Below are positions 45,560-57,947 of a DNA stretch of 64,000 nt, piece after piece. Source of the stretch: Apiosordaria backusii. Its lineage: Eukaryota > Ascomycota > Sordariomycetes > Sordariales > Lasiosphaeriaceae. Made by a program: the position numbers and the translations under genes. The DNA is taken from assembly GCA_030549205.1 (NCBI GenBank), contig JAUKTV010000013.1, positions 868,001-932,000 on the forward strand. Reading direction: 5' to 3'. A model generated the notes under the pieces. That model worked only from the letters and a program-made list of their open reading frames with translations. It had not been told where the DNA came from and made no database searches. How positions within the stretch are numbered: the first letter of the stretch is position 1; each line of letters begins with the position of its first letter.

Positions 45560-47377
45560 TTACCTCCGGTCTTGCTTAGGCTGACTGCCGTACGCCCTTC
45601 TCCCCTGTGGCTTCTTATCCCTGCTCATACTGGCTGACAGAGTAATGTCAACTCTTGGTGGCGTAGCAAAACCGAAGCTCTGTTTGGATATTTGTCAGCT
45701 TATGCTCTGGAAAGGGCGCAAAAATGTCAAAAAGCTTACCTTGGCCACCTTGACGAGATCCAACTTGTGGATGTCAAAAACACTGCGCAGACTGTGCGAG
45801 GCATAAGCATGGAGATAGGACCGGTAACCGTCCTTGGCGCTCTGGTTGAGGTAGTAGTTGCTGCCAATGAGCTTCTCGAGCTGAGACTGCACATTGAGAA
45901 TTTTGTTCTTGGGGAAGTCGTACTCGACGACCGGGACCTTGGCGGCCTTGAGATGAGCCAGGAAACCAAGCTCGCAGGGTTGCAAGAAGAGGAGCGACCG
46001 ACCCTTGGTGTTGTTGCCACGAGCTGTACGACCGACACGGTGAATGTAGTCGCGGGGATCATCAGGAGGGTCGAACTGGACGATCCAGTCAACGGCGGGG
46101 ATATCGAGACCACGGGCAGCAACGTCCGTGCAGATGAGGGTACCCTGCGTGGCATTGCAGAATTCGAAGAAAGTGTTGGTGCGCTTCTGCTGCTTCTGCT
46201 TGCCGTGGAGATCGAGAACCGGGAGGTCAATGTACTGCAAAAGTTCGCTGTAGTACTTGACTGAGTTGCAGGACGAGAAAAAGACGATAACCTTCTTCTT
46301 GGACATCTTTTTCAGGAAAGAGAACAAGAGGAGGAAACGCTTGTCCGCATCCACGATAACGTAACCCTGGTCGACACCCTCCACCGTGCTGTACTGCTTC
46401 TCCTCGTCGACATTGATGTAGAGTGGCCCCGGCCGGAGAGATATCCTGGCAAGATCCTCGACCTTGGTCGTCTGTGTGGCCGAGAAGAGCATGGTCTGGC
46501 GTTCATCCTTGGGAAGAATCTTGACAATCTGGCGCATTTCGTCCTCGAAACCAATCTCGAGAATACGGTCGGCCTCGTCGATGATCAGGGACTTGAGGTT
46601 CTTGAAGACGAAAGGGGTGTTCTGAAGATGATCGAGCAATCTACCGGGGGTAGCAATGAGCAAGTTGACACCCTTTCCAAGTTTGTCGGCCTCTGCCCTA
46701 CGGTTTGCGCCACCAATGCACACACCGTCTGGAGGTTTGTTAGTCTAACCCGGCACAATAAAATCGCGATGTTCTGTAGGGCACGTACAGGTTTGAGAGT
46801 GGTTCTTCATCAACTCGCGCGCAACACCGAAAATCTGAAGAGCCAGCTCGCGAGTAGGGGTAACCACAATGACTCCAGTTCCGTTTCTTGGCTTGAAGCG
46901 CAGCGAATGAAGCATCTCGATGGCGGGAATGAGGAAAGCAAGAGTCTTTCCGGAACCTGTCTTGGCCGCTCCCAGAACATCCTTGCCGGCAAGAAGTGGT
47001 GGAATGCCTCGTCTTTGAATCTCGGTCATCTTTGTGAAGCCCAACTCCTCGATCGCCTTCATCGTCCTCTCGGAGAGGTTGAGCTGAGCAAAGTCGGTCG
47101 CATTGGTGTCAACCCCGGGGGCAATCAGAGGGGCATCGGCCTTGGGGGGTGCAAGATCGGTGCTTCCATTCTGATCGTCGGCGTCATCCCCGGATTCATC
47201 CTGTTCGTAGGCATCCTCAACTTCGTCGGCAACAGGCTCGGGCGCAACGGGGGCATCCTCGATCTCGGCGTCGCTTTCCTCGGGGGTTGGGTCTCTCTTG
47301 ACCTTCTTCGACTTCTTGGTGACCGAAGTCTTTTCGGACTTCAGCTTGCGCTTCTTGGTCGTTGGATCGGACGCCAT
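45560..47377 (-). CDS. HAS1: ATP-dependent RNA helicase HAS1 (DEAD box)
   Basis: Exons on the minus strand: 47377-46789, 46728-45740 and 45679-45560, giving 565 residues. A Lys-rich then acidic N-terminal extension (1-90) precedes the helicase core. Visible motifs are the Q motif around FTKMTEIQ (114-121), AAKTGSGKT (137-145), PTRELALQ, DEAD (247-250), SAT (279-281) and HRVGRTAR (426-433). IGGANRRAEADKL and the C-terminal AYASHSLRSVFDIHKLDLVKVAKSFGFATPPRVDI are characteristic of Has1, the nucleolar helicase of 40S and 60S ribosome biogenesis that releases U14 snoRNA. The short last exon encodes a basic tail RDKKPQGRRAYG. An alternative ATG six codons upstream exists (MHTTATM); I chose the inner one. 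Both introns are 60 nt. Confidence 0.95.
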
Positions 47378-49298
47378 GGTTGCGGTGGTATGCACTGATG
47401 ATGGTGATGGCAGCTAATCGCAAATCAACAGCGGTCCGTCGCAGCGTCAATTGATGCTGCCGGATTTTTTTCTGCCTTCGAGCTTATCGCGCCAACTGAT
47501 AGCGGGCGGATCCCTGCATGAGCCTGGACTGTGGCACGTGCCATGTCAGGGACGGGACTTGGGATTCTCGGTCAATCATTTCACCGTCTTCCGGCGGGGT
47601 GCAGACGGGATGGACCGTGCTCTCAAGTTCCAGACCTTATGTCAGCACATCGCTGCAACGTTAATCTGGGTGCCGTGTGTGGGGTTTTCTCTTCCAATGA
47701 CTTCGATCCGGCAAATGATCGACCTCTTCGGCTACGAAAAATGCCCGAGCACGACGTCAACTCGTTCTGTTGAGAGAGAGAGAGTCAAGAAAAGAAACAG
47801 ACGAGTCGAGGACAAACTGGGGACGCCCACCGACCGGGAACGGGGGAACCTGCCCAATATCGCTTGCGTCGCTTGTCCAGGCTACTACCGATGTCTCTCA
47901 GAACGAGTAATGATTGTCTCGTTACCAACTTCCTGAACCTCTTCTCCTGCAGCGCGAGGTTGCTTTTCTTATATTACCCAGCGAGGCACAGAGAGGCACT
48001 GGTGCCCTGAGGGGTCCTTTGGGTGCTGGGATTTGGATCCAAGCTCTCGTCTTCGAGTGCCAGTCAATTTCCTGCCGTCTTTCTTACCTTGCCAAGTGGC
48101 CAGCCTAACTCACCTCGTCAACGCAGGGCAGCATTTCGTTCGGGGACTATCGGTCTTTGTATCTTTTATGTGGTCTTGTCTCTGACCTCGTTCCGGGTTT
48201 CGCTCTTCGGATCCAGACTCTGCCGTCTGGGGTTCACGACGTCTGCTTCGTCTTCAGAACTTGCTCGCTCTTTGCGTGTCATTTTCAATTTATCCACTGT
48301 TAAAAATAAACAGCAGATATCTTGGGGTTACATACACATTGCCAGTAGTCTGGCTGGTATGGTCTGACTGGAACACTGGGTCCTACTACGCTACCTACAT
48401 ACATACCAACCTTGGCTCCCCTACCTATACATACACGTGCGTCAACTGCGGGGACATTGGTCATCTCTGGCTTTGGGATCATGGAACGACGGCATGGAAG
48501 ACGAAGAATTCAACCCAACCAGACGCCACAGACGGAGAAAGCTACCGGAGATGCCGCAAGAAACACGGGGTGCAGACGTCACTGGCTGCCGTGGCTGTCA
48601 GGGGCTGATGACTGATGGCTCTGCAAGCTGAAAATTCCTGCTTGCCAACCCACTCAACCCCCCTTTCTCGGCCATCCTTTACAGACTAGCTTGCTGACCG
48701 AAGAGGTAGGTGGGAATACGATCACTTTGACTCGGAGTCTCTGAGCATCCAAAACAAAGTCTGGCAGGCAGAACTTTGTCCCTCATTCGTGCGTCTGAGC
48801 GGCGTTGTACAGTCGTACGGGGGCTCAGACAGTCAGACAGACACGGCCCAACCCGAGCCATGTAGCATCGTCGGCGTCACGAGTGACACTTTCAGAGATG
48901 GTTGGCAGCACGGCAAGTAGCTGCATGTCATGGGCTTTGTGGGGAAAGGATGCGCAGAAAGTGAGCATCGCCTGTTTCTGGATACCAATTCATATCCCAG
49001 GGTTCCTACCTGCCTTGACTTATCAGGGGGCAATATCGGCGTCATTATGTTCTGCAGAAAGCGGTCGACGGCAATATCGGCGTCGTAGTCTGCCCAATTT
49101 GTTGGGTGATGGGACCGAGAAAGGAAGGTGTAGACTCTCGAGGTTGTCTTCAAGTCTGGAAACTGGTAATTATAAAGAGTCCCAGGTTTCCCGTTCCTCT
49201 GGGACTTGATCGACAGCGGCTCTCTCAGGTCCAAACTTTCAACGCTACCTTTCTCCAACCTCTTCTTTGATTTTCTACATCACATTATCTCAGACAAG
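47378..49298. other. Intergenic region
   Basis: 1.9 kb between the HAS1 promoter and the next gene. Several frames of 60-160 codons overlap on both strands without motifs or splice logic. No RNA gene was seen. Confidence 0.5.
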
Positions 49299-49959
49299 AT
49301 GAAGGTCTCTCTTATTGCTTCTCTCTTCTTGGGCATTGCCCTCGCTTTGGAGACTCCTGTTCTCGAAAGACGGGCACGTGCTGGTACTCTTCGCAAATTC
49401 AACGGCGCCGCTCCACCTCCTCGAGCCGCCAAAGTTCCTTCCAGCGCTCCCGCCGGCTACAAGACAAGCGTTGCCACAGCCAACGTCAAGCTGTCAACAG
49501 ATTCTCTCACCCCTGCCACCCTCCGCCGCAGGGAAGACCTTGTTGAGACCCGCCAGGTCTCTGCCAGTGACTTTTTTGAATGCTACAATGCCGTATGCTT
49601 TCTGTTCCTTTATCCAAGTTCGACACAATAATGCTAATAACATCCCCTCAAAGAACCCCGCCCCCAGGCCCCAAGACTGCGACGTGATTGTCGACCAAGT
49701 CGCTAGCTCCAACGACCTCCTCATCGTCTCGGCCAGCTCCTGCCTGGTATTTTCCTTCGGCACCTGCCAGGCCTTCTTCTGCAGCTTGTGCACCACCCTG
49801 ACCACGGACACCAACTTCATCGCGGATCAGTTGGATATCGTCGATGCCTTGTGCGTCGAGGGCGGGCAGACGGGGTCGATTGTGGGAGAGGATAGCCCGC
49901 AGTGGGACGCCGGGTTTACGTATGCGGGGGCTGGGTTGCCTTTTTATGATGTTTGCTGA
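49299..49959 (+). CDS. Small secreted cysteine-rich protein
   Basis: Exons 49299-49592 and 49654-49959 give 199 residues. The first 17-20 residues (MKVSLIASLFLGIALALE) form a signal peptide. Next comes a Lys/Arg-bearing, Ala/Pro/Ser/Thr-rich segment with a dibasic RR near 79-81, which may be removed by a Kex2-like protease. The mature-looking domain (about 85-199) carries eight cysteines, starting with FFECYN across the splice junction and ending with the terminal residue Cys199. The even number suggests four disulfides. The organisation fits an extracellular fungal protein, possibly effector-like or cell-wall associated; I do not recognise a named family. The intron is 61 nt. Confidence 0.75.
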
Positions 49960-51220
49960 GTTACTCTCTGATTTATCTTCCTTGAGTTACTAAAGGGGTT
50001 AAGCTGTGTAAGATTGCGACGTGACTCAGGAGGGAGGGATCGAGATGGTATTTATGTTTTGCATGTACGGCATTGGCGGGGTGGGTGTGTTTCGGTTTGG
50101 TACCTATCTTTTTGTGGTAGTTAGATCTTGTTAGACAGTCAGTCATTTCCGAGATTAGTTGTATACTTGGACGTTACGTTACCTAAGCCAGGAAAGACGT
50201 GGAGTAACAAGATAACATTAAACTACCTACATGGATACTTTTAGCAGCACGCAATGTCGAAGCCACGCTTACTTGACAATAGACCAAGACACGATGTCTG
50301 ATCTAAAGCTTATGTACAGCCAAGTTCGTCCGCTAGTGTGTAATTGAAGGTAAACTGCGCAAGCCAGGTGCTCACACTGTCCGACATACCTCGGTAAGGT
50401 ACCCACTTTGAATACCTAGTAGGCTACCTATTCCATCTTGGACCTCGAACTTGACATGTAAGACCTGTGGGCGAGTTGTGCTAAATTGTGCTTTCAGCTA
50501 AGACGGTGTACGTAGGGGGAAGTTCTATCTTCAACAGGATCTGAAATAGGATCAATATGCGTAAAAGCAAAATAGATATGTACCCGTTATATGAATAAGA
50601 ATTGATCACTTAAGGCCTCCGGGTTTCTTCAATGATGTCGGTGCTTTTCGCTTCTTGGCTACCTACTTATTAGGTACTTGACCTCTACGACTGGCTTATT
50701 GGAAACGGCTTATGGTCGGTTGGTTGCCTTATTGTGATGTTGGTCCTTGTTGGAGCGTTGGTTCCGGTGCTGCAGGCAGCGGGCTCATGCAGAAACGTTT
50801 TGTGACCAAGAAAGGTGTTGGTTTGATTTTGGTCGCCCCTACCGTCCCTCACCGCGCAAATCCTGGAAGAAAATGGTCAAGATAAATACTTGCCCGGGTC
50901 GGTTGCCCAATATTCCGGATGATTGTGTGGGCGCGATGGGATATGATAGGCAGTCATTGTGACCACCAACAGGATCATGGCTCAATGAAACGTCAAGCGT
51001 TTAGCTAATCCTGACAGCCCGCTGTGTGGAATATGCACCGTGCCTGTTTTACCGAGATAGAGTCTGGTAAGGGCTGGCTTGCCGCAGCGAAACCGAAACC
51101 GAGGGTCGCCATCCTGCATAGCTGCTTGGGTAAGAGAACCCCTCCTTTAAATACCTGGGGCGTCGTCATTATGAGGTTGGCAAGAAATCTCTCATCGCCA
51201 GCTTCATAGATACCGGCGAG
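49960..51220. other. Intergenic region rich in AGGTA/TACCT
   Basis: 1.26 kb without a gene. The pentamer TACCT or its complement AGGTA occurs repeatedly, for example around 50161-50235, 50388-50435 and 50659-50682. Confidence 0.55.
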
Positions 51221-52380
51221 ATGACTGCTACATTGCTCGAATTTGCCCAGCCGGGTGCTGCCAGCGCCGCTCTCCTTTTCCTCATACTTGCCTACCCTAT
51301 ACTTCGCGCCATCTACAACATCTACTTCCATCCTCTAAGGAACATCCCCGGCCCAAAATTATGGGCAGCAACCCGTCTTCCCTACATCTGGGCGCTCCTT
51401 CGAGGAACCATCGTCCACGACATACAGAAACTCCACCGCAAATACGGACCGATCTTGAGAGTAGGCCCAGATGAGCTCACCTTTACCAACCCCTCCGTCT
51501 GGAACGACATTCTCCAAGCTCAGCCCGGCAAGCCCGAGTTTCTCAAGGATCCGACGTGGTGGAGCAGACAACCTGATCAGGCCGATTCCTTCATCACAAC
51601 CGTCGATCCCGAGCAACACGCACGTATGCGCAAAGCTTTGTCGCCAGGTTTCACCACGCGCGGCTTGCGGGCTCAGGAAACCCATATCCAGCGCTATGTC
51701 AACTTGCTTGTTAAGCGCCTCTCCGACATTATCAACTCATCCACTGACAAATGCCCACCAAGCGGTCCTGGAGCAGAAATTGACATAGGCCCTTGGTTCA
51801 ACTTCGCCACCTTCGACATCTTTGGCGATCTAGCCTTTGGTGAGAGTTTCGACTGCCTCCAGAACAGCCAGTATCACCCCTGGGTCGACATACTGTTCAG
51901 CGCCGCCCCTAAAGCGTCCAGCTGGATCGCTTCGGCAAGGTACTACCCTTGGCTGTACTCGTTGCTGTTCCGTGGATCTTGCCGAGACGGGTACCAGATG
52001 CTGGTGGGGTGGTTGCGGGAGTCAGACTACCGGGAAAGACGCGGGTGTCGATCCAAGCTTATAGTATGAACCGGGACTCGCTGAATTGGCATAGGGCAGA
52101 GGAATTCTTACCGGAAAGATGGTTACCTGATGCGCAAAAGCCTGAATCGGAGTTTTATCGAGACAAAAGGGAGATACTACAGCCCTTCAGCATTGGATCC
52201 AGAGCTTGTATCGGACAGCATTTGGTGTGGGCCGAGATGCGGTTGATCCTGACCAAGTTGCTCAGGGCATTTGACTTTGAAGAAGTTGAAGGGAAGAGGC
52301 TCGCATGGGAAAGCTTGAGAACGTTCTTGTTGGTGGAGAAGAAGCCTGTGTGTGTGAAGATGAGACATGCATCTCGTTGA
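51221..52380 (+). pseudogene. Cytochrome P450 with central deletion
   Basis: The first 250 codons form a good P450 N-terminus: a membrane anchor (ASAALLFLILAYPILRAIYN), the proline-rich hinge HPLRNIPGPK, and the helix C region with EQHARMRKALSPGFTTRGLR. At about 51963-51975 the sequence jumps, in a different frame, to AVPWILPRRVPDAGGVVAG, which in normal enzymes follows the K helix. After that the end is intact: AEEFLPERW, then the haem-binding FSIGSRACIGQHL with its cysteine, to the stop at 52378-52380. Missing are the I helix with the oxygen-binding Thr and the ExxR motif, about 150 residues. Without them and with a frame change it cannot make an active enzyme. It looks like a recent loss, because both halves are otherwise unbroken. 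Confidence 0.85.
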
Positions 52381-54244
52381 TTGTTCTGTTCCCTTGATGG
52401 AGGGGCATTGAGAAGTGTTATCGATAACGTAACTTTGTTTAGGTATCTTATCAGTACAATCTGCCATGTTCGTATCAAGATGGCATTTTAGTTCTCTCAT
52501 ACAAGATTGGAGCCAATGCAACCTGCAAGGGACAACAGCTGTGCAAGTTGCATCCGGCTCTCCTCAGTCTCCAGCTCAATTCAGGGGAAGAGATCAGATG
52601 ACCTTGAACTCGTAATGAAGCTTCTCTCCGTTACTTGCCAACGCAGTGCTTTCAAACCTTTTATACTGGAGAACAACCCCACAGCTGAGCAGTAGTTAAC
52701 CCCCACATCAACTCGGCGGTGTAAGAACCGAGACTTGTCAGTAGGTCCCAGGTTGTAGGTGAGGGGTGCATGGCCGAGCCTGATGATCAGCTATTTTTTG
52801 CTCCATTTTCCATGAAAAAGGTCACGAGACGAACGCCTGTTTTTTCTCTTCAGCCGAACAGAAGAAACTTTTTCACCTTATTTTCTGAATTGGGCTGACA
52901 TACGAATAATAACCGGCTTTCCCGAGTTGGCCTTCCCCAGGTACCTGCCCCACTGCCGTGTCCACGTCATTATTCACAACAAACCCATCACGGGACTGTT
53001 GACGGCACTGTTGACGGCTCAAGAATCCTGTGAAAGTGAAGAGGCCATTCTTTTGTCCACGTTCTTACCGAAGGTGGATGCATGTTACTGGCTGGTCAGC
53101 TGGGCGGCGTTTTGGCGTAGCTTGGCATTTGGCGGGGTGAAACTTAGACGTCTTCAAATCCTTGGACTCCCGGAAACGCGGCGGAGACAACGGTAACTAC
53201 GAGCGGATCCTCGTCAACATCCCTGGAACCATTCCGAGTTCAGCCGGTGGAAACGGGACACAAGGGTACACAGCAGATGCTCTGGAAATACGGATAGAGA
53301 CAGGTGATCGATAGCAGAACAGAACAAATCAGGCAAAGATCACGAACACTTTTGGACTAGGTAAAAGATAGGAGATAGAAGCAGACGGGAACAACGGGAA
53401 CGGCCTTCTCTCGGACAAGCGGCTTGTTACACTCGGAAAAAGACTGCGGCGAGCCCAATCACGTCACTCAATGGCCACTTCAGGGTCCAATATTCAATAT
53501 TCCTATTGTACATGTAAAAACGAAACACATCATCAGCTCCTCAGCCCACTGGGCACCCGGTGAAGGGAGTCGCTGTGGACCAGCCCGCGGCATCCATCTG
53601 CCAGGTCGGGCCCATCCGGCGGGGTCCCGTGCCTTGGCCTTTCCCACCCTGAAAGGCCTGGAACTGTTGGCCGGGAGCACGCCCCCAGTGGCCCCCAGTG
53701 GCCCCCTGCCACGCCCCTGCGCTTCCCCAAAGCCCAAGCCTGGGAATTCCGATGTGACAGCATCCTTCTCTTTGGCCAATTCTGCATCAAATTGAATCGT
53801 GCTCCCCTCTCCGAAGCTCTCTTTTCTCTCTCTTGTCTCTCTCGGCGCTTTTTTTGCCATACGCTCGACTACACCTTCGCATTGAATATACCCAGTCTCC
53901 TCTCTCTCTTCCCTAGTGAGGTGACCTGGCCGTTCACGGTACCTTAGCCGTTGAACACACCCGCCCAGTCGCAATCTTTATCAGCCCAGGGTGACGTCGA
54001 GATCGGAGAGCCCTCGGGTTCCTATCTGCCACACAGTCACAATCAGTCGATACAGTCGATACGGCAGACGGCACTCGATTTCCAGCGTTCCGTGCTTTTA
54101 GCCAAGACGCCCGACGAGCCTCACGCGACCACCCACCACTTCTATAAGAACGCAGCTGGACACTCCAATTGGGCCAATACATGTCTCCGCGATTACCAGT
54201 GCCATTTTCCGTCCTACCACAAACACACTGCTGCAGCAGAAAAC
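52381..54244. other. Intergenic region and PFK2/FBPase2 leader
   Basis: 1.86 kb. The right part (from about 53790) is T/C-rich and then CA-rich, fitting a long 5' leader. The frame before the start codon is open but has no ATG. The 164-codon minus-strand frame at 53480-53974 is not supported. Confidence 0.5.
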
Positions 54245-55813
54245 ATGGCTCCAAAGATTAACGGCGTCGGGCTTCGGCCCGAAGAAACCCGCATCTGCGT
54301 GGTGATGGTTGGGCTCCCAGCTCGCGGGAAGAGTTTTATCGCCCAAAAGGGTGCGTTGGTTTTCTTGATTTGGTGAAAGCCATAGCCACAAAGCATAAAC
54401 TGACGGTCTTGTAGCTCAGCGATACCTTAAGTGGCTTTCGATTCCTGCGGCGACATTTAACGTGGGCAACTACCGGCGAAACGACGCACCCCACCCCTCG
54501 GCTGACTTCTTCGACACCAACAATGCCGAGGGCGAGCGAAAGCGACGGGCGGCCGCCGAGGCTGCCGTAGTAGACATGATGAAGTGGTTCAAGAGCGGTG
54601 GAGTAGTTGGTATTTTGGATGCGACAAACAGCACCAAGGAGCGCCGGAAATGGGTGCTTGACAGAATCAACCAGGAAGGAATCGACGTCATCTTTGTCGA
54701 GTCCAAATGTGACGAAGAGGAGCTCATCATGGCCAACATTCGGGATGTTAAGACTACTAGTCCGGACTACCAAGGCCAGGATCCAGAGCAAGCCGCGCTC
54801 GACTTCCGAAACCGCATCCGCAACTACGAAAAGGTGTACAAGACCATCAATGCCGACGGAGACGAGGACCATCTGACCTACCTCAAGATCATGAACGTTG
54901 GAAGACAGGTCATCATCAACCGCATCCAGGATTACCTGCAAAGTCGTATTGTGTATTATCTTATGAACCTTCACATCCGCCCCAGATCAGTCTGGCTCTC
55001 CCGGGTAAGTCTCGGTCATGACGTGATTGCCGCGGTTGCAAAAACGAAAACTAATTCTGTGGGTAGCACGGCGAGTCCATGCTCAACTTGGAGGGCCGCA
55101 TCGGCGGTGATGCCGATTTGTCTCACCGCGGTGAAGAATATGCACTCAAGCTTCCCGAGCTGGTTCTTGAATCTGTAGGTGTAAGTCGTCCCAAAATTGC
55201 GTGCGCCAAGGCGGGTTGCACACCTGTTTTCCCGGCCGCAGCAACGCTGTTTTACGTGCCGGACATGACTCAACTAACACGGCACGCACAGAGCGACCGA
55301 CCATTGACGGTCTGGACATCGACGCTGAAGCGCACCATTGCGACGGCCCGTCACTTGCCAAAGCACTACAATCAACTGCAATGGAAGGCGCTTGACGAAC
55401 TCGACGCTGGTGTCTGCGATGGCATGACGTACCAGGAGATCGCCGATATGTACCCTGAGGATTTCCAGGCCCGCGACGAGGACAAGTACAACTATCGGTA
55501 CCGCGGCGGCGAGAGCTACCGGGATGTAGTAATCCGTCTCGAGCCCATCATCATGGAACTGGAACGCAGCGAGGACATCCTCATCATTTCTCACCAAGCC
55601 GTCATCCGTTGCATTTATGCCTACTTTATGCAAAAGACACAGGAGGAGAGCCCCTGGGTGCCAGTACCACTCCACACGCTGATGAAGCTGACGCCCCGTG
55701 CCTACGGCACCGAAGTACAAATCTACAAGGCCGAAGTCAAGGCCGTCAGCACGTGGCGTGGCAGGGGTAGTACTGCAAAGCACGAGGACCCAACACCCGA
55801 GGGCGGCGTATGA
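54245..55813 (+). CDS. 6-phosphofructo-2-kinase / fructose-2,6-bisphosphatase
   Basis: Exons 54245-54350, 54415-55004, 55067-55180 and 55292-55813 give 443 residues. The kinase half begins with the P-loop GLPARGKS (23-30) and contains VGNYRR and the LDATNSTKERR block. The phosphatase half starts at the phosphoglycerate-mutase-type RHGES motif (R232-H233), with the acid/base region ELDAGVCDG (Glu306) and the second histidine in ISHQAVIRC (371). Both catalytic histidines are present, so the protein should make and break fructose 2,6-bisphosphate, the signal that activates phosphofructokinase and restrains gluconeogenesis. Length is close to yeast Fbp26, without the long N-terminal extension of Pfk26/27. 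The third intron (111 nt) has no stop and keeps frame. It is cytosolic. Confidence 0.93.
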
Positions 55814-56648
55814 GTCTTTCCTGAGACGCATTCTCGGATATTTCTGATTCCATAATTTTCATTTCTGGTGTTTACAGCGGTGGTTGGTCAACAACGGTAT
55901 CATCAATTTTGTTTTGGGCAGGATTCCCCTAGGGTCGGAAAGAGAAAACCACACATGGGATTGTCAGGTAACAATACACACGCACGCGCAACTATCCTTT
56001 TTACATACACACAGCGAATACTTTATGCTGAGGCATCGGAGGACGGTTAAAAAAGGCCGGAGCTGCCCGCCAGGACAGGGCTTGCCTTATCATGATAGAG
56101 AGGCGTAAAAGGGGGTTGGTTTCTGGGTGGTTGGGTGATTGTTTATCTGGCAGAACAAGGCCAGACAGGAGGGAGGTGTAAATGAAACACACTACTACAC
56201 AGCGACTGATATTAATCATGTGCACGTCAGCACGAGTATTCTTTCTTGTCTGTTATGCTGCCGATCTGGTTCCAGCACTGTTCTGTTGCTTGCTTTCTCT
56301 TCCGGGCAGCACTTGTATTATTAGACGACTTGGGATTTGGAGGCTGGATCTTGAGCGATGGTCAGGAGGGATTCAATTGAGATTGGTGTTGATGATGCTC
56401 TGGACAGAGTCTGAAATGTGTCACTACTGCTTACTTTGCTTGAGCACCATGTCATAAGATCATTCGGAAGGATAGAACTGGATTGCCCTTCAGTCTTCGG
56501 AAGATATCCAAGTCTCAAGCCCACCAACCTGCTCCGGACTCCCGACGGCTCAGCAATACTTGCCCGCCATCACGGTATATAGCATTTTCCCTCTCCTTGT
56601 GTCCATTTATCGCATTTTGTCCTTTCACTCTACGATCATGTCCCAGCC
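55814..56648. other. Intergenic region
   Basis: 835 bp containing a 3' flank and the promoter of the SDR-like gene. Nothing else recognised. Confidence 0.55.
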
Positions 56649-57786
56649 ATGACCACCCTAACCATCAACCCCTCCCACATCCCCCCTCTCGCCGGGAAAA
56701 CCGCCCTACTGACGGGTGGCTCATCAGAGATAACCCTCTCCACGGCCCTCTTGCTTGCAGAGAAAGGATGCTCCAAAGTCGTCATCCTCGACCCGGAGCA
56801 CAAAGAGTCTTTGATGGCTGCAGAGTCAAATTCAGATCCAAGTATACCGGCTTGTATGACCTTTTTGAAAGTTGATGTGAGAAAATGGAAGGAGTTGAAG
56901 AACGCGGTGGAGGGGTTGAAGGAAGTTGATTACGCTTTTTATGTGCCGGGGCCGGAGAGGGTTTTGTTTGAAGTTGGGGGGGAGGGGGATGATTACGATG
57001 GAGATGGAGATGACGGGGTGGGGATGGACTGGGCTACGGAGGTGAGGGCCGTGGGGAATTTTGTGAGGGTTTGCTGGGGGGTTATGGCGCGGTCTCAGGG
57101 GGCTGCTGGTGCGAAGGGGAAGAAAGATGGGAAGGGGAAGGGGGGTGGTGTGGTGGTTTGTGTGCCTGGTGGGGTGGGGGGGTATATGGCTTGTCATGTC
57201 TTACCTCCTGGGGGGATGCCTGGGGAGGGGGTGATGGATGGGTGCGCAGGTTCTGCGGTGAGTTGTTTGTTCAAATTATAAGATGGGAGGGTTAAACGCT
57301 GATTCGGAGAGGCAGATTCTAGGGATGATACGCTCGCTGAGAACGGTCACTATCCAAGATGGGGTGACGATTAACGGGGTTGCCCTTGGTCCTATAGTTT
57401 CGTCTGCTTCGAGTTTGGTTCCGCCAACAACACCGCTGCCGCCTTTAACACCGGGTATTCAACTTGAACCACTGCCCATCAAAACTGCCGATGAGGTTGC
57501 GCTTGCGTTGGTGTTTTCAGCTACTGCAACACAGAAACGAAAAGTAGATGTGTACGGAAAGGAGAAAGATTCCGATATCTTTTCCACAAATGAAGAGGAC
57601 AGAAAGTGGAATGGGAGAGTGATTTTGACAGCAGGGACATCGCCGATGAAATACACCGAAGTGGAGGAAGGGCTTGCCGACTTAAGGGGGTGGTGGTTAG
57701 GAAGGGAGAATGTCAAGATGGTGCGGATGCAGCAAGCTGTTGGAGACTTTAGGCCATTTGAGGTGGACCATAGGTGGGAGTTCTGA
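56649..57786 (+). CDS. Degenerate short-chain dehydrogenase/reductase-like protein
   Basis: Exons 56649-57257 and 57316-57786 give 359 residues. The opening KTALLTGGSSEITLSTALLLAEKG aligns with the SDR cofactor fold, but the second and third glycines of TGxxxGxG are replaced by Glu and Thr. Strands with VVILDPE, LKVDVRKW and the helix ILGMIRSLRTV are in the right order. At the catalytic site the expected Ser, Tyr and Lys are not found; the sequence there is VMDGCAGSA before ILGMIRS. Gly/Asp/Lys-rich low-complexity inserts lie at about 113-125 and 156-166. It is therefore either a non-catalytic SDR relative or a decaying gene that is still open. The intron 3' border was chosen to restore the helix. 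It sits 0.8 kb from the PFK2 gene, with no link to it. Confidence 0.65.
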
Positions 57787-57947
57787 GAGCCCCAGGTGTT
57801 CATTTCATGAAAATATTGTAGCTTATAAGAAATGTAGTTTTAATCATCTATGAAAATAGGGTTTTGTTGTTGAGATGTATGTACTTGGTGTCATTGATAA
57901 ACACCTCTGTGGAATAATCAAATATCATCCAGTCGGAACCATCCTCA

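Noticed and set aside
53480..53974. 164-codon minus-strand frame before the PFK2/FBPase2 gene
   Set aside because: Overlaps the probable promoter and leader; composition is not protein-like and no motif is present.
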